Shown: positions 18,692-28,086, counted from the first letter of the stretch. The stretch is DNA of 64,000 bases from Ewingella americana (GCF_006438725.1 NZ_RCZD01000003.1:62001-126000), one strand, 5' to 3'. A program made the numbers and translations. Notes: generated by a model from the letters alone, not told the origin.

Positions 18692-18867
18692 GTAAATCCT
18701 TAGAATGAGGTTATTTTCTCAGTCTTCACGGCTTTTAGGTTGTTGGCAATGAACGAAATAACATAAGTTAACACCAAAGAGTATTAGCCATCTGGATGCC
18801 TGAACGGGAAAGTAGGGACATTGATCATCTTTATTACCGTTTTCACTTATTCAAACAGGGGAAATTC

Positions 18868-19956
18868 ATGAGCGATACCGATATCCGCGTTGTTACCGGT
18901 CCGGCTAACTACTTCTCATGCCGTGGTGCTATCGCACGGTTGTCTGATTTTTACTCCGAGGAACAACTGGCGGGTGCGCTGTGGATCTATGGACAGCGTG
19001 CGCTTGAGGCAGCAAAACCCTGGTTGCCGGAAGTGTTTAACGCAGCGGGCGCGAAGCGGGTGCTGTTCAGTGCACATTGCAGTGAAAGTGAAGTGGCGCG
19101 CATCGCGGCGCAGGCCGGGGATGATCGCCGCGTGGTGATTGGCGTGGGCGGAGGCGCGGTGCTGGATACCGCGAAAGTCGTCGCCAGAAAATTGGGTTTG
19201 CCGCTGGTGGCCATTCCGACTATCGCCGCCACCTGCGCCGCCTGGACGCCGCTTTCCGTTTGGTATAACGACGCCGGGCAGGCGCTGCGCTATGAGATTT
19301 TCAACGATGCCAACCATCTGGTGCTGGTCGAGCCGGAAATTATTCTGCGCGCGCCGCAGGAGTATTTGCTGGCAGGTATCGGCGATACGCTGGCGAAATG
19401 GTATGAAGCGGTGGTGCTCAGCCCGCAGCCGGAACAACTGCCGCTGACCGTGCGTCTGGGGTTGAATACCGCGCTGGCTATCCGTGATGTGCTGCTGACG
19501 CAGAGCGAGTTGGCGCTACAGGCGCAGGACCGGCAGCAACTGAGCCAGGATTTTCTCGACGTGCTCGACGCCATTATTGCCGGTGGTGGGTTGGTCGGCG
19601 GACTGGGTGACCGTTATACCCGCATCGCCGCTGCACACTCGGTTCACAATGGCCTGACCGCGCTGCCGCAAACCGATGCGTTTCTGCACGGCACCAAAGT
19701 GGCTTATGGCATTCTGGTGCAATCGGCACTGCTCGGGCAAAACGACGTAGTGCAACAACTGGTGGCGTTGTACCAAAAACTGCATTTGCCGACCACCCTC
19801 GCTGCGCTGGAGGTGGATATTCATCAGCCGTCACAGATAGAGGCGGTGATCGGCCGTACGCTGCAAAGCGGCGAGTCGATTCACAATCTGCCCTTTGCGG
19901 TGGATGCACAAAAACTGCGTGCGGCCTTTGAGCAGGTTGAAGCACTGAGAGGATGA
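18868..19956 (+). CDS. ybdH: YbdH/HcxA-like iron-containing (GldA-family) dehydrogenase
   Basis: The start ATG 18868 has a GGGGA site; an earlier in-frame ATG at 18796 lacks one. The 362-residue product equals the E. coli YbdH length and aligns along its full length. It has the NAD(P)-binding GDDRRVVIGVGGGAVLDT region, TIAATCAAWTPLSVWYND, and metal-ligand regions GIGDTLAKWYEAV and AAAHSVHNGLT. The E. coli enzyme reduces 2-oxo acids such as 2-oxobutyrate (hydroxycarboxylate dehydrogenase activity). It is a single-gene unit, divergent from the LVIVD gene. Confidence 0.85.
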   Translation: MSDTDIRVVTGPANYFSCRGAIARLSDFYSEEQLAGALWIYGQRALEAAKPWLPEVFNAAGAKRVLFSAHCSESEVARIAAQAGDDRRVVIGVGGGAVLDTAKVVARKLGLPLVAIPTIAATCAAWTPLSVWYNDAGQALRYEIFNDANHLVLVEPEIILRAPQEYLLAGIGDTLAKWYEAVVLSPQPEQLPLTVRLGLNTALAIRDVLLTQSELALQAQDRQQLSQDFLDVLDAIIAGGGLVGGLGDRYTRIAAAHSVHNGLTALPQTDAFLHGTKVAYGILVQSALLGQNDVVQQLVALYQKLHLPTTLAALEVDIHQPSQIEAVIGRTLQSGESIHNLPFAVDAQKLRAAFEQVEALRG

Positions 19957-20127
19957 TAAAAGTGAGCGTGTTAACCGGTCAGATGATCTTTATCGCGCGA
20001 GGGTGTTGATGCAGAGTTTACCTCTGTCAGCGTACTGTTACCTTGGTGTCAGGTTGCTGTCGTGTTGAATCATTGCCGTTGAATGCATGCTAATCCGGTG
20101 TTCAACAATCAATGAATGGTGATTTCA

Positions 20128-20607
20128 ATGAACTTAAATCGTATTAAACAGTTAAGGATTTCCCGGGCCTGGTCGCAGGAGCAACTGGCTGAACTTTCGT
20201 CGCTCAGCGTTCGTACCGTGCAACGTATTGAAAATGGCGAGCAGGCCAGTCTGGAAACGCTGGGGGCCATCGCTGCGGCTTTCGACATTAAAGTCGCTGA
20301 GCTTATTGCCCCAGTGGGCCCGGATGAAAATAGCACGCCCGATCTGGCACTGGATCAACACATTAAGTCGGCCAGACGGCAGGTGCGACAGGAAAGCCAC
20401 TTTTATCGCGGCATGATCCTCTACATCATCGTTAATCTGGTGTTATTTATGATTAACCGTGTCACCAACACCGGCTACAACTGGTTTTACTGGCCGTTGG
20501 GGATCTGGGGGGCGTTACTCCTCATTCGGGGGCTTCGTATCTTTGTTCTGCGCGACTGGTTGAGCCGCTGGGAGCAGGCGAGGTTACAAAAAATATTGCG
20601 TAAGTGA
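20128..20607 (+). CDS. XRE-type HTH regulator with two membrane segments
   Basis: The N-terminal helix-turn-helix (about 1-60: LNRIKQLRISRAWSQEQLAEL, split as RISRAWSQEQ, then VRTVQRIENGEQASLETLGAIA) is a typical XRE/Cro domain. The C-terminal half has two hydrophobic segments (MILYIIVNLVLFMINRV and WPLGIWGALLLIRGLRIFVL) of the '2TM' type. This arrangement tethers the DNA-binding part to the membrane. ATG 20128 gives the usual N-terminus; ATG 20116 is also possible, and neither has a strong ribosome site. The target and signal are unknown; it probably acts near its own gene. Confidence 0.75.
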   Translation: MNLNRIKQLRISRAWSQEQLAELSSLSVRTVQRIENGEQASLETLGAIAAAFDIKVAELIAPVGPDENSTPDLALDQHIKSARRQVRQESHFYRGMILYIIVNLVLFMINRVTNTGYNWFYWPLGIWGALLLIRGLRIFVLRDWLSRWEQARLQKILRK

Positions 20608-20705
20608 AAACGACGGTGATATTGAGCAGGGAGTCACACTGTTGAGAAGGGGGGAGCGCTAGAATGCCGGGCAGTTTTTTCGTTCAACTCTATCAAGGAA
20701 TGACC

Positions 20706-20876
20706 ATGAACAAATGCCTGATTGCACTCTCCCTCTTTTTGTTTTCGTTGACAGCCACCGCAGCGAATACGCCCTGTTCGGGCAGTAAAGGTGGTATTTC
20801 TCACTGTTATGGGGAAAAATTCATTTGTCATGACGGCTCGATGAGTCAGTCGAAGAAGAATTGTCAGGTTTATTAA
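20706..20876 (+). CDS. YdcA-like small exported cysteine-rich protein
   Basis: ATG 20706 lies 6 nt after AAGGA. The 56-residue product has a clear signal peptide (MNKCLIALSLFLFSLTATAA). The mature peptide has four cysteines in the pattern PCSGSKGGISHC...FICHDGSMSQSKKNC, close to E. coli YdcA, a small secreted protein of unknown role. The cysteines probably form disulfides in the periplasm. The small lipoprotein gene at 20901 follows on the same strand. Confidence 0.7.
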   Translation: MNKCLIALSLFLFSLTATAANTPCSGSKGGISHCYGEKFICHDGSMSQSKKNCQVY

Positions 20877-20900
20877 CTCACCACCGCAACAGCAGGAATT

Positions 20901-21068
20901 ATGCCTAAACGCCTAAAATTTCAGAGTGGCAAAATCATCCTGATGCTCGCAATGATCGCCATGTTGGCCGGGTGTGTTGCAGACAACCATTTGTGGGGGT
21001 TGATACCCACATCGAAGGATGTGTGCACGCATGGACGGGACAGTCTCAGTGGAAATTGCAGGGATTAG
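20901..21068 (+). CDS. small predicted lipoprotein (55 aa)
   Basis: ATG 20901 with AGGA just upstream opens a 55-residue frame: basic start (MPKRLKFQSGK), hydrophobic run (IILMLAMIAMLAG) and a lipobox LAGC. The mature part is about 32 residues with two more cysteines (DVCTHGRD, GNCRD). The strong terminator at 21086 follows 18 nt after the stop, which supports a real transcription unit, probably shared with the YdcA-like gene. I recognise no named family. Confidence 0.6.
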   Translation: MPKRLKFQSGKIILMLAMIAMLAGCVADNHLWGLIPTSKDVCTHGRDSLSGNCRD

Positions 21069-21085
21069 CATAGCCAGTGACAACC

Positions 21086-21124
21086 ACGTCAGGCCAGTTT
21101 TTGACTGAGCCTGACGTTTTTTTT
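21086..21124 (+). terminator. rho-independent terminator
   Basis: Stem ACGTCAGGC / GCCTGACGT followed by eight Ts. It closes the YdcA-like and small lipoprotein unit. Confidence 0.9.
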
Positions 21125-21137
21125 GGTGCGCGTACTG

Positions 21138-21413
21138 TCAGGCCTTTGAGCCAGGCAGCAGGGATTGCGCACATTTAAATACGTCTTCGCGGAATTTCTT
21201 TGAGGCGTCATCAAGATCCGGCGTGCTGGCAACATCGGCTTTGCCTGCGTCGATGGTTTCATTCACGGCAGTGGTGAAGGCATTGTCGTGCTGTGCGTTA
21301 ATCACGTTGCCGACGGTGCCAAACAGAATGCGCATGGCGGAAATTTGCACCAGCAGTTCGCGGTTCACACGTTCCAGCTGATCAATGCGTTTGGCCTGAA
21401 TATCGTCGCTCAT
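21138..21413 (-). CDS. hypothetical cytoplasmic protein, 91 aa
   Basis: AAGGAGAT precedes ATG 21413. The product begins MSDDIQAKRIDQLERVNREL, a heptad-like stretch suggesting a short coiled coil. It continues with a mostly helical, polar region ending KCAQSLLPGSKA. No signal peptide, membrane segment or known motif is visible. It is separated from the upstream DUF3053 gene by a terminator, so it is its own unit. Family not recognised. Confidence 0.65.
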   Translation of the reverse strand: MSDDIQAKRIDQLERVNRELLVQISAMRILFGTVGNVINAQHDNAFTTAVNETIDAGKADVASTPDLDDASKKFREDVFKCAQSLLPGSKA

Positions 21414-21463
21414 GGTTATCTCCTTAAAAGTGATGGCGCACACCTTAACAAAATATCCAGCAC

Positions 21464-21487
21464 AAAAAAAACCGCCTTGCGGCGGTT
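21464..21487 (-). terminator. rho-independent terminator of the DUF3053 gene
   Basis: On the minus strand, AACCGCC GCAA GGCGGTT is followed by eight Ts. Confidence 0.85.
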
Positions 21488-21503
21488 GAGTCAACAGGGC
21501 AGT

Positions 21504-22229
21504 TTAGCGCACCATTTTTTGCATCTGTCCGCTGAGCTTGATGAGCTCGGCATTCAGCGGTAATAACTGCTGCTGAATGGCGTTGTATTTATCGAGCGTC
21601 GCCTGTTTATCAAACTGTAAGGTGTTACCTGAGATCGTCACCTTTTTGCCCTGTGCCTTGATGAAGTCAGCTTTGGCAACCACCAGCGTCAGCACTTTTG
21701 GCAGCAATGTAAACGCCTGTTCGGCCACTTCGCTCGGCTGCACCACGACTTTCTCATAAGCCTGGTTATAAACGACTTTCAGGTCATCCGGCTGTTTCAG
21801 CGCCGAATGGCGGGTATCCGCCTGTTTACGCAGGACCACCAGTTTTTCACGCCAGTTGGCGCTGCTTTCGACCATTTTTTGCAGGTCATCACGCTTTTCC
21901 AGTAGCTTACCGACGGTGACGGTTTCGTTCAGACCGGCAAATACCGGGCCAAGCGACGCGTTCATCTCGCTATTCATCTGTTTATGGAAATCGGTGATCA
22001 GCGCGTAGTCCGCACTGTAAGGGCCAAACTGGTCGCGCTCTTCTTTGGTCAGTTGTGGCACTGACACCGTTTGTTTCGCCAGAACGCGGGTTTGCAGGAA
22101 ATCGATGAAGGCTTTGCGCTGTGCCGGTTCTTTATCACCGCAGCCACTGACGGCCAGAATCAGCGTTGCCAGCATCAGCGGCAGCATGAAATAACGCGTA
22201 AAACGGCTATTGTTGTTGATGTTGTTCAT
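21504..22229 (-). CDS. DUF3053 (YiaF-like) lipoprotein
   Basis: ATG 22229 lies after AAGGAACAGGA. The 241-residue product has a lipoprotein signal (LMLATLILAVSGC, Cys30) followed by DKEPAQRKAFIDFLQTRV, the hallmark start of DUF3053 as in E. coli YiaF. Further conserved stretches are QFGPYSADYALI, ADTRHSALKQPDDLK and the C-terminal DKYNAIQQQLLPLN. It is a mostly helical periplasmic lipoprotein of unknown role. It is divergent from the YaiW-like gene. Confidence 0.8.
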   Translation of the reverse strand: MNNINNNSRFTRYFMLPLMLATLILAVSGCGDKEPAQRKAFIDFLQTRVLAKQTVSVPQLTKEERDQFGPYSADYALITDFHKQMNSEMNASLGPVFAGLNETVTVGKLLEKRDDLQKMVESSANWREKLVVLRKQADTRHSALKQPDDLKVVYNQAYEKVVVQPSEVAEQAFTLLPKVLTLVVAKADFIKAQGKKVTISGNTLQFDKQATLDKYNAIQQQLLPLNAELIKLSGQMQKMVR

Positions 22230-22370
22230 TAAATCCTGTTCCTTGTTTGAAACATTCCAGGCTACAAACATAGACTATACCCCGCATCCTTCAAAATTTA
22301 GGTGCTGGCTGGGGCGGGCGGGTTATAAAAAAGACAAAATAGAAAAAATAGAATGAGAGACAGGGGAAGC

Positions 22371-23468
22371 ATGACTCTTTGTAAAAGTAAGTACGTACTT
22401 TCCCTTGCTGCACTGCTGGTGCTGGCAGGGTGTAGCAGTAAGCAGCAGAGTGAAACAGCGGTGAAGCGACCGGCCGACGTCAAAGCGCGGATCGTCCGCC
22501 TGATGCCTGCCAAAGTACCTGACCGGCAGGGCTGGGCGACAGATATCACTGCGGCGTTTGCGGCGCAGAATATCCCGCCGACCACCGAGAATATTTGTTC
22601 GGTGTTGGCGGTGGCGGAGCAGGAGTCCAATTTTAGCGTTGATGCACCGGTGCCGGGCCTCGGTAAAATTGCCTGGAAGGAGATCGACCGGCGCGCCGAT
22701 GCAGTTCATGTGCCGAAATTCCTGGTGCATACCGCGCTGTTGCTGAAGTCACCCAACGGGAAGTCCTACAGCGAGCGGCTCGATAAAGTACGCAGCGAGA
22801 AAGAGTTGAGCGCCATTTTTGATGACTTCATCAGCATGGTGCCGATGGGCCAGAAGTTGTTTGGCAACCTCAATCCGGTGCATACCGGTGGCCCGATGCA
22901 GGTAAGTATTGCCTTTGCTGAAGCCCATGCCAAAGGCTATCCGTATCCGGTTGATGGGACTATTCGCCATGAAGTGTTCAGCCGTCGCGGCGGGATGTAC
23001 TTTGGTATTGTGCATTTACTGGGATATCCGGCCAATTACAGCCAGATGCTCTACCGCTTTGCGGACTTCAACGCGGGCTGGTACGCCAGCCGCAATGCGG
23101 CGTTTCAGAGTGCGGTCAGCCGCACATCAGGCGTTCCGCTGGCACTGGACGGCGATGTGATTGATTTCAGCACGGACAAGCCCGGCTCGACCGAACTGGC
23201 GGTGCGGGTGTTAAGCAAACGCCTGGGAATGAGTCATTCGGCTATCCGTCGGGCCCTGGAAAAGGGGGATACGCCCGCTTTTGAGCAAACGTCTCTGTAT
23301 AAGCAGGTGTTTGCACTGGCCGACAAAACCACGGGTAAACGTCAGCCAAGGGAAATTTTGCCGGGCATCCAACTGGAAAGCCCGAAAATCACCCGTAAAT
23401 TAACCACTGCCTGGTTTGCGAAACGGGTCGATGAGCGGCGGCAGAAATGTGTCGCCAATGCTGAATGA
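22371..23468 (+). CDS. yaiW: DUF1615 lipoprotein, YaiW homologue
   Basis: ATG 22371 follows AGGGGAAG; an in-frame ATG six codons earlier has no site. The 365-residue product has a lipobox (LLVLAGC, Cys21). It matches E. coli YaiW over the full length: NICSVLAVAEQESNF, GLGKIAWKEIDRRA, NPVHTGGPMQVSIAFAE, YRFADFNAGWYASRNAAFQ and the end TTAWFAKRVDERR. The E/QES and FNAGWYASRN motifs recall lysozyme-like folds. In E. coli YaiW is a surface-exposed palmitoylated lipoprotein linked to SbmA; no sbmA is next to it here. Confidence 0.85.
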   Translation: MTLCKSKYVLSLAALLVLAGCSSKQQSETAVKRPADVKARIVRLMPAKVPDRQGWATDITAAFAAQNIPPTTENICSVLAVAEQESNFSVDAPVPGLGKIAWKEIDRRADAVHVPKFLVHTALLLKSPNGKSYSERLDKVRSEKELSAIFDDFISMVPMGQKLFGNLNPVHTGGPMQVSIAFAEAHAKGYPYPVDGTIRHEVFSRRGGMYFGIVHLLGYPANYSQMLYRFADFNAGWYASRNAAFQSAVSRTSGVPLALDGDVIDFSTDKPGSTELAVRVLSKRLGMSHSAIRRALEKGDTPAFEQTSLYKQVFALADKTTGKRQPREILPGIQLESPKITRKLTTAWFAKRVDERRQKCVANAE

Positions 23469-23606
23469 AGTCAGGCTTTTTGATATGTGAATGTTATACG
23501 TTGAAAATAAATGATTTTTTTGTGATGTCGCAGGGCTATACAGCGGAGGTTTCCTCTGCATAAATATCGCTTCAGTCCGAGACTCTTTTTAAAAGCGGAA
23601 ACATAC

Positions 23607-24332
23607 ATGAAAAATGCAGCAGCTCTGACGCTGTCGGCCTTGCTTCTCTATGGATGTGATTCAATGGCCAGCCCCGAACCGGTTAACCCACTCTTCGCCA
23701 GCTATTCGAATATTTTTGGGTTTGAACCGATACGTGGCAATGTCAAAAGCTTTGTGCAGCAACAGCATGATGAACAAGGCAACATCAGCTCGTCATTTCA
23801 GGCCACCCTGGCAAAAAATGGGTGTTTTGAGACGCTAAAAGCGGTGGCGCCGCTGATGGCTTTGGATGTGGATCTGGTAAAAGAGGGCAACTATCTGGTT
23901 AACCGTGACGATAAGCAGAAACGCTATGCGCTGAAAGACAACTGCCTGCCCGATCGTAATCTTACGGATAACACGCGTTATGAAAGCAATGACAAAGGGC
24001 TTGTTACCCGGGCCATCAATGACACCGACGTTAGTAAAAATATCTATTTTGAATACGATGAGGCCGGCTTTCCGTCTAAAGTCTCGCAACCCACCGCTAC
24101 CGGCCCGTTCGTGGCGATAATCAAAGACGCCGACTCTGCCGAGAAGAAACGCAATGGCACCATTCAGACGCGTTTCAAAGATGAAGTGTTCGGCGAAGTC
24201 ACAACAGTTTGCGAATATGATGATCATTTCAACGCCACCAGCTGCAAGATTAAAAGCAAAGCTATAGGGGGCGCTAAGAGTATGCCCAAACAACTCGACG
24301 ATCCCGAAACCACCAAAATCGAATATTACTGA
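23607..24332 (+). CDS. ynfC: YnfC-family lipoprotein
   Basis: 241 residues with a lipobox (LSALLLYGC, Cys17). The mature part matches YnfC: FASYSNIFGFEPIRGNVKSF, KNGCFETL, YDEAGFPSKVS and CEYDDHFNATSC, ending in EYY. Paired cysteines suggest disulfides. Function is unknown in the family. It is the last of several small lipoprotein genes in this stretch and appears to be its own unit. Confidence 0.8.
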   Translation: MKNAAALTLSALLLYGCDSMASPEPVNPLFASYSNIFGFEPIRGNVKSFVQQQHDEQGNISSSFQATLAKNGCFETLKAVAPLMALDVDLVKEGNYLVNRDDKQKRYALKDNCLPDRNLTDNTRYESNDKGLVTRAINDTDVSKNIYFEYDEAGFPSKVSQPTATGPFVAIIKDADSAEKKRNGTIQTRFKDEVFGEVTTVCEYDDHFNATSCKIKSKAIGGAKSMPKQLDDPETTKIEYY

Positions 24333-24693
24333 CCTGAGAGGCCCTGTCTGCGCGGCATAGTAATGACGGGGCTGTTTATAGGTTCGTTCTGGTCCAGCGG
24401 CGAATAGCCGTCTAGCGGTTTATAATGCTAAAGAATAAAGATCGTCCTAATGAAGATAATATGAAATAAAGCTTGCACCTAAAAGTTATCTATGTGTAAA
24501 TAGCGTCAACGGTTTGTCGTTAAGACCTATTTATGAAAGACATTTTAGTAAAGCAGTTCCTAGTTCAAGTGATGTAACAAGTCTCTTCTCCGACGAATTT
24601 TCTTCTCTAGTGCCCCCATAAGTAACTCATAATAAAAACAGACCCTCACTGCCCTATGGCATCTAAAAAATAAAATCGAAGAAGGTATTTCTT
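24333..24693 (+). promoter_or_regulatory. long leader region of the cold-shock gene
   Basis: No gene is visible. The AT-rich 150-250 nt before the CspA-family gene fits the long structured 5' leader typical of cspA-type mRNAs, which controls translation by temperature. I cannot place the promoter or cold box exactly. The GAAGAAGG ribosome site sits 9 nt before the ATG. Confidence 0.4.
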
Positions 24694-24906
24694 ATGTCTA
24701 ATAAAATGACTGGTTTAGTAAAATGGTTTGACGCTGGTAAAGGTTTTGGTTTCATCAGCCCTGCAGACGGCAGCAAAGATGTATTCGTACACTTCTCTGC
24801 AATCCAGAGCAATGATTTCAAAACGCTGGACGAAGGCCAAAACGTTGAATTTACCATTGAAAATGGTATGAAAGGCCCATCAGCCGGCAACGTAGTCGTT
24901 CTGTAA
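24694..24906 (+). CDS. CspA-family cold-shock protein
   Basis: A 70-residue single OB-fold domain with both RNA-binding motifs (KGFGFI and VFVHFS), starting [20 protein letters not shown]. The length and sequence match CspA/CspB/CspG-type proteins, which melt mRNA structure in the cold. I cannot tell which paralogue it is. A terminator at 25007 closes the unit. Confidence 0.93.
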   Translation: MSNKMTGLVKWFDAGKGFGFISPADGSKDVFVHFSAIQSNDFKTLDEGQNVEFTIENGMKGPSAGNVVVL

Positions 24907-25006
24907 CATTCGACTGTCATAATGTTTCAACCTGCAATAGCGATGATGGGGATTAGCCCGGAGCAGACAGGGAAATAATTAAGACATCGGTTACAACGAT
25001 ACAAAT

Positions 25007-25036
25007 AAACCTCGGTGAAAACCGGGGTTTATTGCT
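25007..25036 (+). terminator. rho-independent terminator of csp
   Basis: AAACCTCGGT / ACCGGGGTTT stem with a GAAA-type loop, followed by a T-rich stretch. Confidence 0.7.
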
Positions 25037-25314
25037 CTTTGCGGAGACCTCTTTTGTTCACCTGTTCAATAATAGAAAAGCCGGTTTATTATTTATCCGA
25101 AGGTATTTTCGACGCGGATAAATAGGGGTATTACGAGCCCGTTTTTCTATTGTGAAACCGTCATGCTCAGACTGCGCAATGTTGGAGTGTTCGATGAACG
25201 CTTGCGCCATAATATGACAGCCGGGAAAGTTACCGGCACTTATAAAAAGAAGCTGCACTCAGGTGCGGCTTTTTTGTGTCTTTTTTTTGTCATCTTACCT
25301 GGGCAAATCAGGCA
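25037..25314. other. intergenic region with two hairpins, no supported gene
   Basis: A perfect 9-bp hairpin, ATTTATCCG / CGGATAAAT, lies at 25091-25123. A terminator-like stem AGCTGCAC / GTGCGGCT with six Ts lies at 25251-25276 on the plus strand. Frames on both strands across this stretch show no convincing protein. An untranslated transcript ending at 25276 is possible. Confidence 0.35.
25251..25276 (+). terminator. terminator-like hairpin of unassigned transcript
   Basis: 8-bp stem with a TCAG loop and a T tract. There is no annotated gene between it and the csp terminator. Confidence 0.6.
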
Positions 25315-25340
25315 TAAAAAAAAGCCCGCACAAGGCGGGC
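25315..25340 (-). terminator. rho-independent terminator of mmuPM
   Basis: Minus strand GCCCGC CTTGT GCGGGC followed by nine Ts, about 185 nt beyond the mmuM stop. Confidence 0.8.
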
Positions 25341-25523
25341 AAAATAACAGGGTTCTACAGGGGTTTTCTACACAGGGACATCACACAACTTCTTGATGGG
25401 TCTAATTTACCAAACCCTCTGTATGGTTTTGTCATCGATCAGTAAGGTTAAGGAAGAAGATGTAAAAACAGTCATGACTGTTTCCCCCCTGTTTTTCCAC
25501 GACTTTCCTGTTATTTCTCTGCG

Positions 25524-26486
25524 TTAGCGGTTTACTGCCGCGACCTGCGCCACAATCTGACGGATGTCGGCAGGCGTTGTTCTGCAGCAGCCGCCAATGA
25601 TCGTCGCCCCGATCTGCCGCCATGCTACGGCCTGTGCGGCCAGTTGTTGTTCCGCAGCGCCACAGCTGTGCCAGGTCTTGGTGACAGCGTCGTAATGCTC
25701 CCCGGAATTAGGGTAGACCAGCAGTGGCTTGTCACTCAGTTTGGCAAAATGTTGTAATGCCGCACTGACGCTTTCCAGCGCGATACAGTTAATGCCAATG
25801 GCAGCCGCTTGCGGCGCACTACTGAGCAGCTCAGTCACCGCGCTCAGCGGCGTGCCGTCGCTTAAGTGCTGGCTGTCGCGCAGGGTAAATGAGAACCAGG
25901 CGAAGGTGGCGGGGAACTCTTTTAGCAAGTCCAGCAGAGCGACAGTTTCTCTAAAGGAAGGTAAGGTTTCGCACGCCAGAATATCCACGCCCGCAGCCAC
26001 CAGTGCCGCGATGCGCGGGCGGTGAAATGCCTTCATCTCTTCCTGAGGTAACGCATAATCTCCGCGATATTCCGAACCGTCTGCCAGATACGCGCCGTAA
26101 GGGCCGACGGAACCCGCCACCAACAATGAGGTATCACTGCCGGTTTCTGCCAGATAATCTTCCCGTGCCTGGCGCGCCAGTTCGACACTCTTTTGGATCA
26201 ACGCTGCGGATTGTTGCTCTCCAATACCGCGTGCCGCAAAGCCCAGTGGCGTGGCCTGATAGCTGGCGGTAATGGCGCACTGCGCGCCAGCACGGAAGTA
26301 ATCGAGATGTACCTGGTAAATCAGCTGCGGATTTTCAATCAGCACTTTGGCTGACCATAGGGTATCTGTCAGGTCACAGCCACGGGCTTCCAGCTCGGTG
26401 GCCATTGCGCCGTCGAGGATCAGCGTACCGTGCTTAGCCAGGTGGCGGGCAATCGGGTCGCGGAAAGCGTTGAGGTTATTCGGCAT
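25524..26486 (-). CDS. mmuM: homocysteine S-methyltransferase
   Basis: 320 residues. It uses S-methylmethionine (or SAM) to methylate homocysteine, giving methionine. The barrel carries the zinc-binding cysteines in INCIALES (about 233) and GGCCRTTP (about 300), with [15 protein letters not shown] at the N-terminus and [10 protein letters not shown]. Length fits E. coli MmuM (310). The start ATG overlaps the end of mmuP by 11 nt (shared ATGCCGAATAA), so the two are translationally coupled: one imports S-methylmethionine, the other uses it. Confidence 0.95.
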   Translation of the reverse strand: MPNNLNAFRDPIARHLAKHGTLILDGAMATELEARGCDLTDTLWSAKVLIENPQLIYQVHLDYFRAGAQCAITASYQATPLGFAARGIGEQQSAALIQKSVELARQAREDYLAETGSDTSLLVAGSVGPYGAYLADGSEYRGDYALPQEEMKAFHRPRIAALVAAGVDILACETLPSFRETVALLDLLKEFPATFAWFSFTLRDSQHLSDGTPLSAVTELLSSAPQAAAIGINCIALESVSAALQHFAKLSDKPLLVYPNSGEHYDAVTKTWHSCGAAEQQLAAQAVAWRQIGATIIGGCCRTTPADIRQIVAQVAAVNR

Positions 26487-27894
26487 GAGCGTGTTCTCCT
26501 GAGGCGACCTTGCGTTGAGTCAGCGGGTAAACGAGATAACAGAGTGCGACAAAGGGCAGGCCGCAGTACAGCGCGATACGCTGGGCAGGGTCAAAGGCCA
26601 GCCCGACGCAGGCCAGCAGGCACAAGATGAAGCCGAGGATCGGCGTCAATGGATACCAGGGCGCGCGGTACTCCAGCGCGCTGAGCGGCTGGCCGGAACG
26701 AAGAAATGCCCGGCGAAAACGATAATGTGATGCACAGATACTCAGCCACACGGCAACAACCGCGAAACCGGAAATTGCTGACAGCGCGACAAATACGGTA
26801 TCCGGGGCAATCACGCTCGACAGCAGCGCCAGCAATCCCCCCAACATACTGAAGATCAGCGCATTCATCGGAACGCCGCGCCGGTTTACTTTGGCAAAAT
26901 AGGCGGGCAGGGTGCGCTGATTGGCCAAAGACCATAACATACGGCCGGAGGCATACAGACCGGAATTGGCGGCAGACAGGATTGCGGTCAGGATGACGAA
27001 ATTGAAAATATCAGCGGCATAGGGAATGCCGATTTTCTCAAACACTAATACGAACGGACTTTTGATGATCCCCGCCTGATCCATCGGGATCAGTGCAGCC
27101 AGCACAAATACCGAGCCGATAAAGAAAATCACCAGCCGCGCGACCGTGGTTCGAATCGCCCATGGCACCACTTTCTGCGGATTTTCAGTCTCCCCGGCGG
27201 CAATACCAATAAGCTCCGTGCCGGAGAAGGCGAAATTGACCGCCACCATGGTCATCAGGATCGGTAATCCACCATGTGGGAACCAGCCGCCTGCCGTCAG
27301 GTTATGCAGCATCGGCGCAGGGCTGCCATCTTTCATGGGAATAAAGCCGAACAGCGCGCCTGCACCCAAAACGATGAAGGCCAGAATCGTGACCACTTTG
27401 ATGATAGAGAACCAGAACTCGCCTTCGGCGAACACGCGGGTATTGATAATGTTGAGGATGAAAATCGCCAGACAGAATATCAGGCACCAGAGCCAGACGG
27501 GCGACTGCGGAAACCAATACTGCATGCAGAATCCGGCAGCCGTGAGGCTGGAGCCGAGGGCCACCGTCCAGGTCAGCCAGTAGAGCCAGGCCACGGTGTA
27601 GCCGGTTGCCGGGCTAAGATAACGGGCAGCATAGACGTGAAATGCGCCGGTTTCAGGCATAGCAACGGACAGCTCGCCAAGACACAGCATCACCAGATAA
27701 ACCACCAGCGCACCAATCAGATAGGCCAGTAATGTGCCCAGCGCCCCCGTGGTAGAGATGATGTAACCGGTATTAAAAAACAGACCCGTGCCGATAACGC
27801 CACCGAGGGAGAGCATCACCAGATGGCGCGCTTTCATGGTCCGTTTGTATTCGCCTTCGGAAAGGGAAGTCGAGGAGTGTTGCTCTTTACTCAT
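26476..27894 (-). CDS. mmuP: S-methylmethionine permease
   Basis: With start ATG 27894 the product is 472 residues, with about twelve membrane segments of the amino acid-polyamine-organocation superfamily. It has the family start [37 protein letters not shown] and [19 protein letters not shown]. It matches MmuP closely and is followed by mmuM. The frame stays open 49 codons further upstream, but that part overlaps the small membrane ORF in another frame and looks non-coding. No strong ribosome site precedes 27894. Base composition is like the core genes. Confidence 0.92.
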   Translation of the reverse strand: MSKEQHSSTSLSEGEYKRTMKARHLVMLSLGGVIGTGLFFNTGYIISTTGALGTLLAYLIGALVVYLVMLCLGELSVAMPETGAFHVYAARYLSPATGYTVAWLYWLTWTVALGSSLTAAGFCMQYWFPQSPVWLWCLIFCLAIFILNIINTRVFAEGEFWFSIIKVVTILAFIVLGAGALFGFIPMKDGSPAPMLHNLTAGGWFPHGGLPILMTMVAVNFAFSGTELIGIAAGETENPQKVVPWAIRTTVARLVIFFIGSVFVLAALIPMDQAGIIKSPFVLVFEKIGIPYAADIFNFVILTAILSAANSGLYASGRMLWSLANQRTLPAYFAKVNRRGVPMNALIFSMLGGLLALLSSVIAPDTVFVALSAISGFAVVAVWLSICASHYRFRRAFLRSGQPLSALEYRAPWYPLTPILGFILCLLACVGLAFDPAQRIALYCGLPFVALCYLVYPLTQRKVASGEHAHAE

Positions 27895-27971
27895 AACCGT
27901 ATGGACGTCTACACCGCTAAATTGTAAGGGCGTTATACCGTTTATGAGAGGAGAAATCAACGCTACCGGCG

Positions 27972-28058
27972 CTACAAGAGTTCCATCAGTAGCGCCATGG
28001 CGTAACCAATAGCGACAGAACCTCCTGCCATCGTTAGCCAAAATACGGTTGCTTTCAT
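27972..28058 (-). CDS. 28-aa hydrophobic small membrane peptide
   Basis: ATG 28058 is preceded by a strong GGGAGGGTG site. The 28-residue product is [10 protein letters not shown] followed by [18 protein letters not shown], a single hydrophobic segment. It lies 78 nt before mmuP and after the 66-aa exported ORF, all on the minus strand. The excellent ribosome site and single-helix character fit a genuine small membrane protein, or a leader whose translation controls mmuP. No known small protein was recognised. Confidence 0.45.
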   Translation of the reverse strand: MKATVFWLTMAGGSVAIGYAMALLMELL

Positions 28059-28086
28059 CACACCCTCCCTGGGATGGTACTGAAAA

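Noticed and set aside
25163..25396. Plus-strand frame MLRLRNVGVFDERLRHN...
   Set aside because: It runs through a terminator-like hairpin and has no family match or ribosome site.
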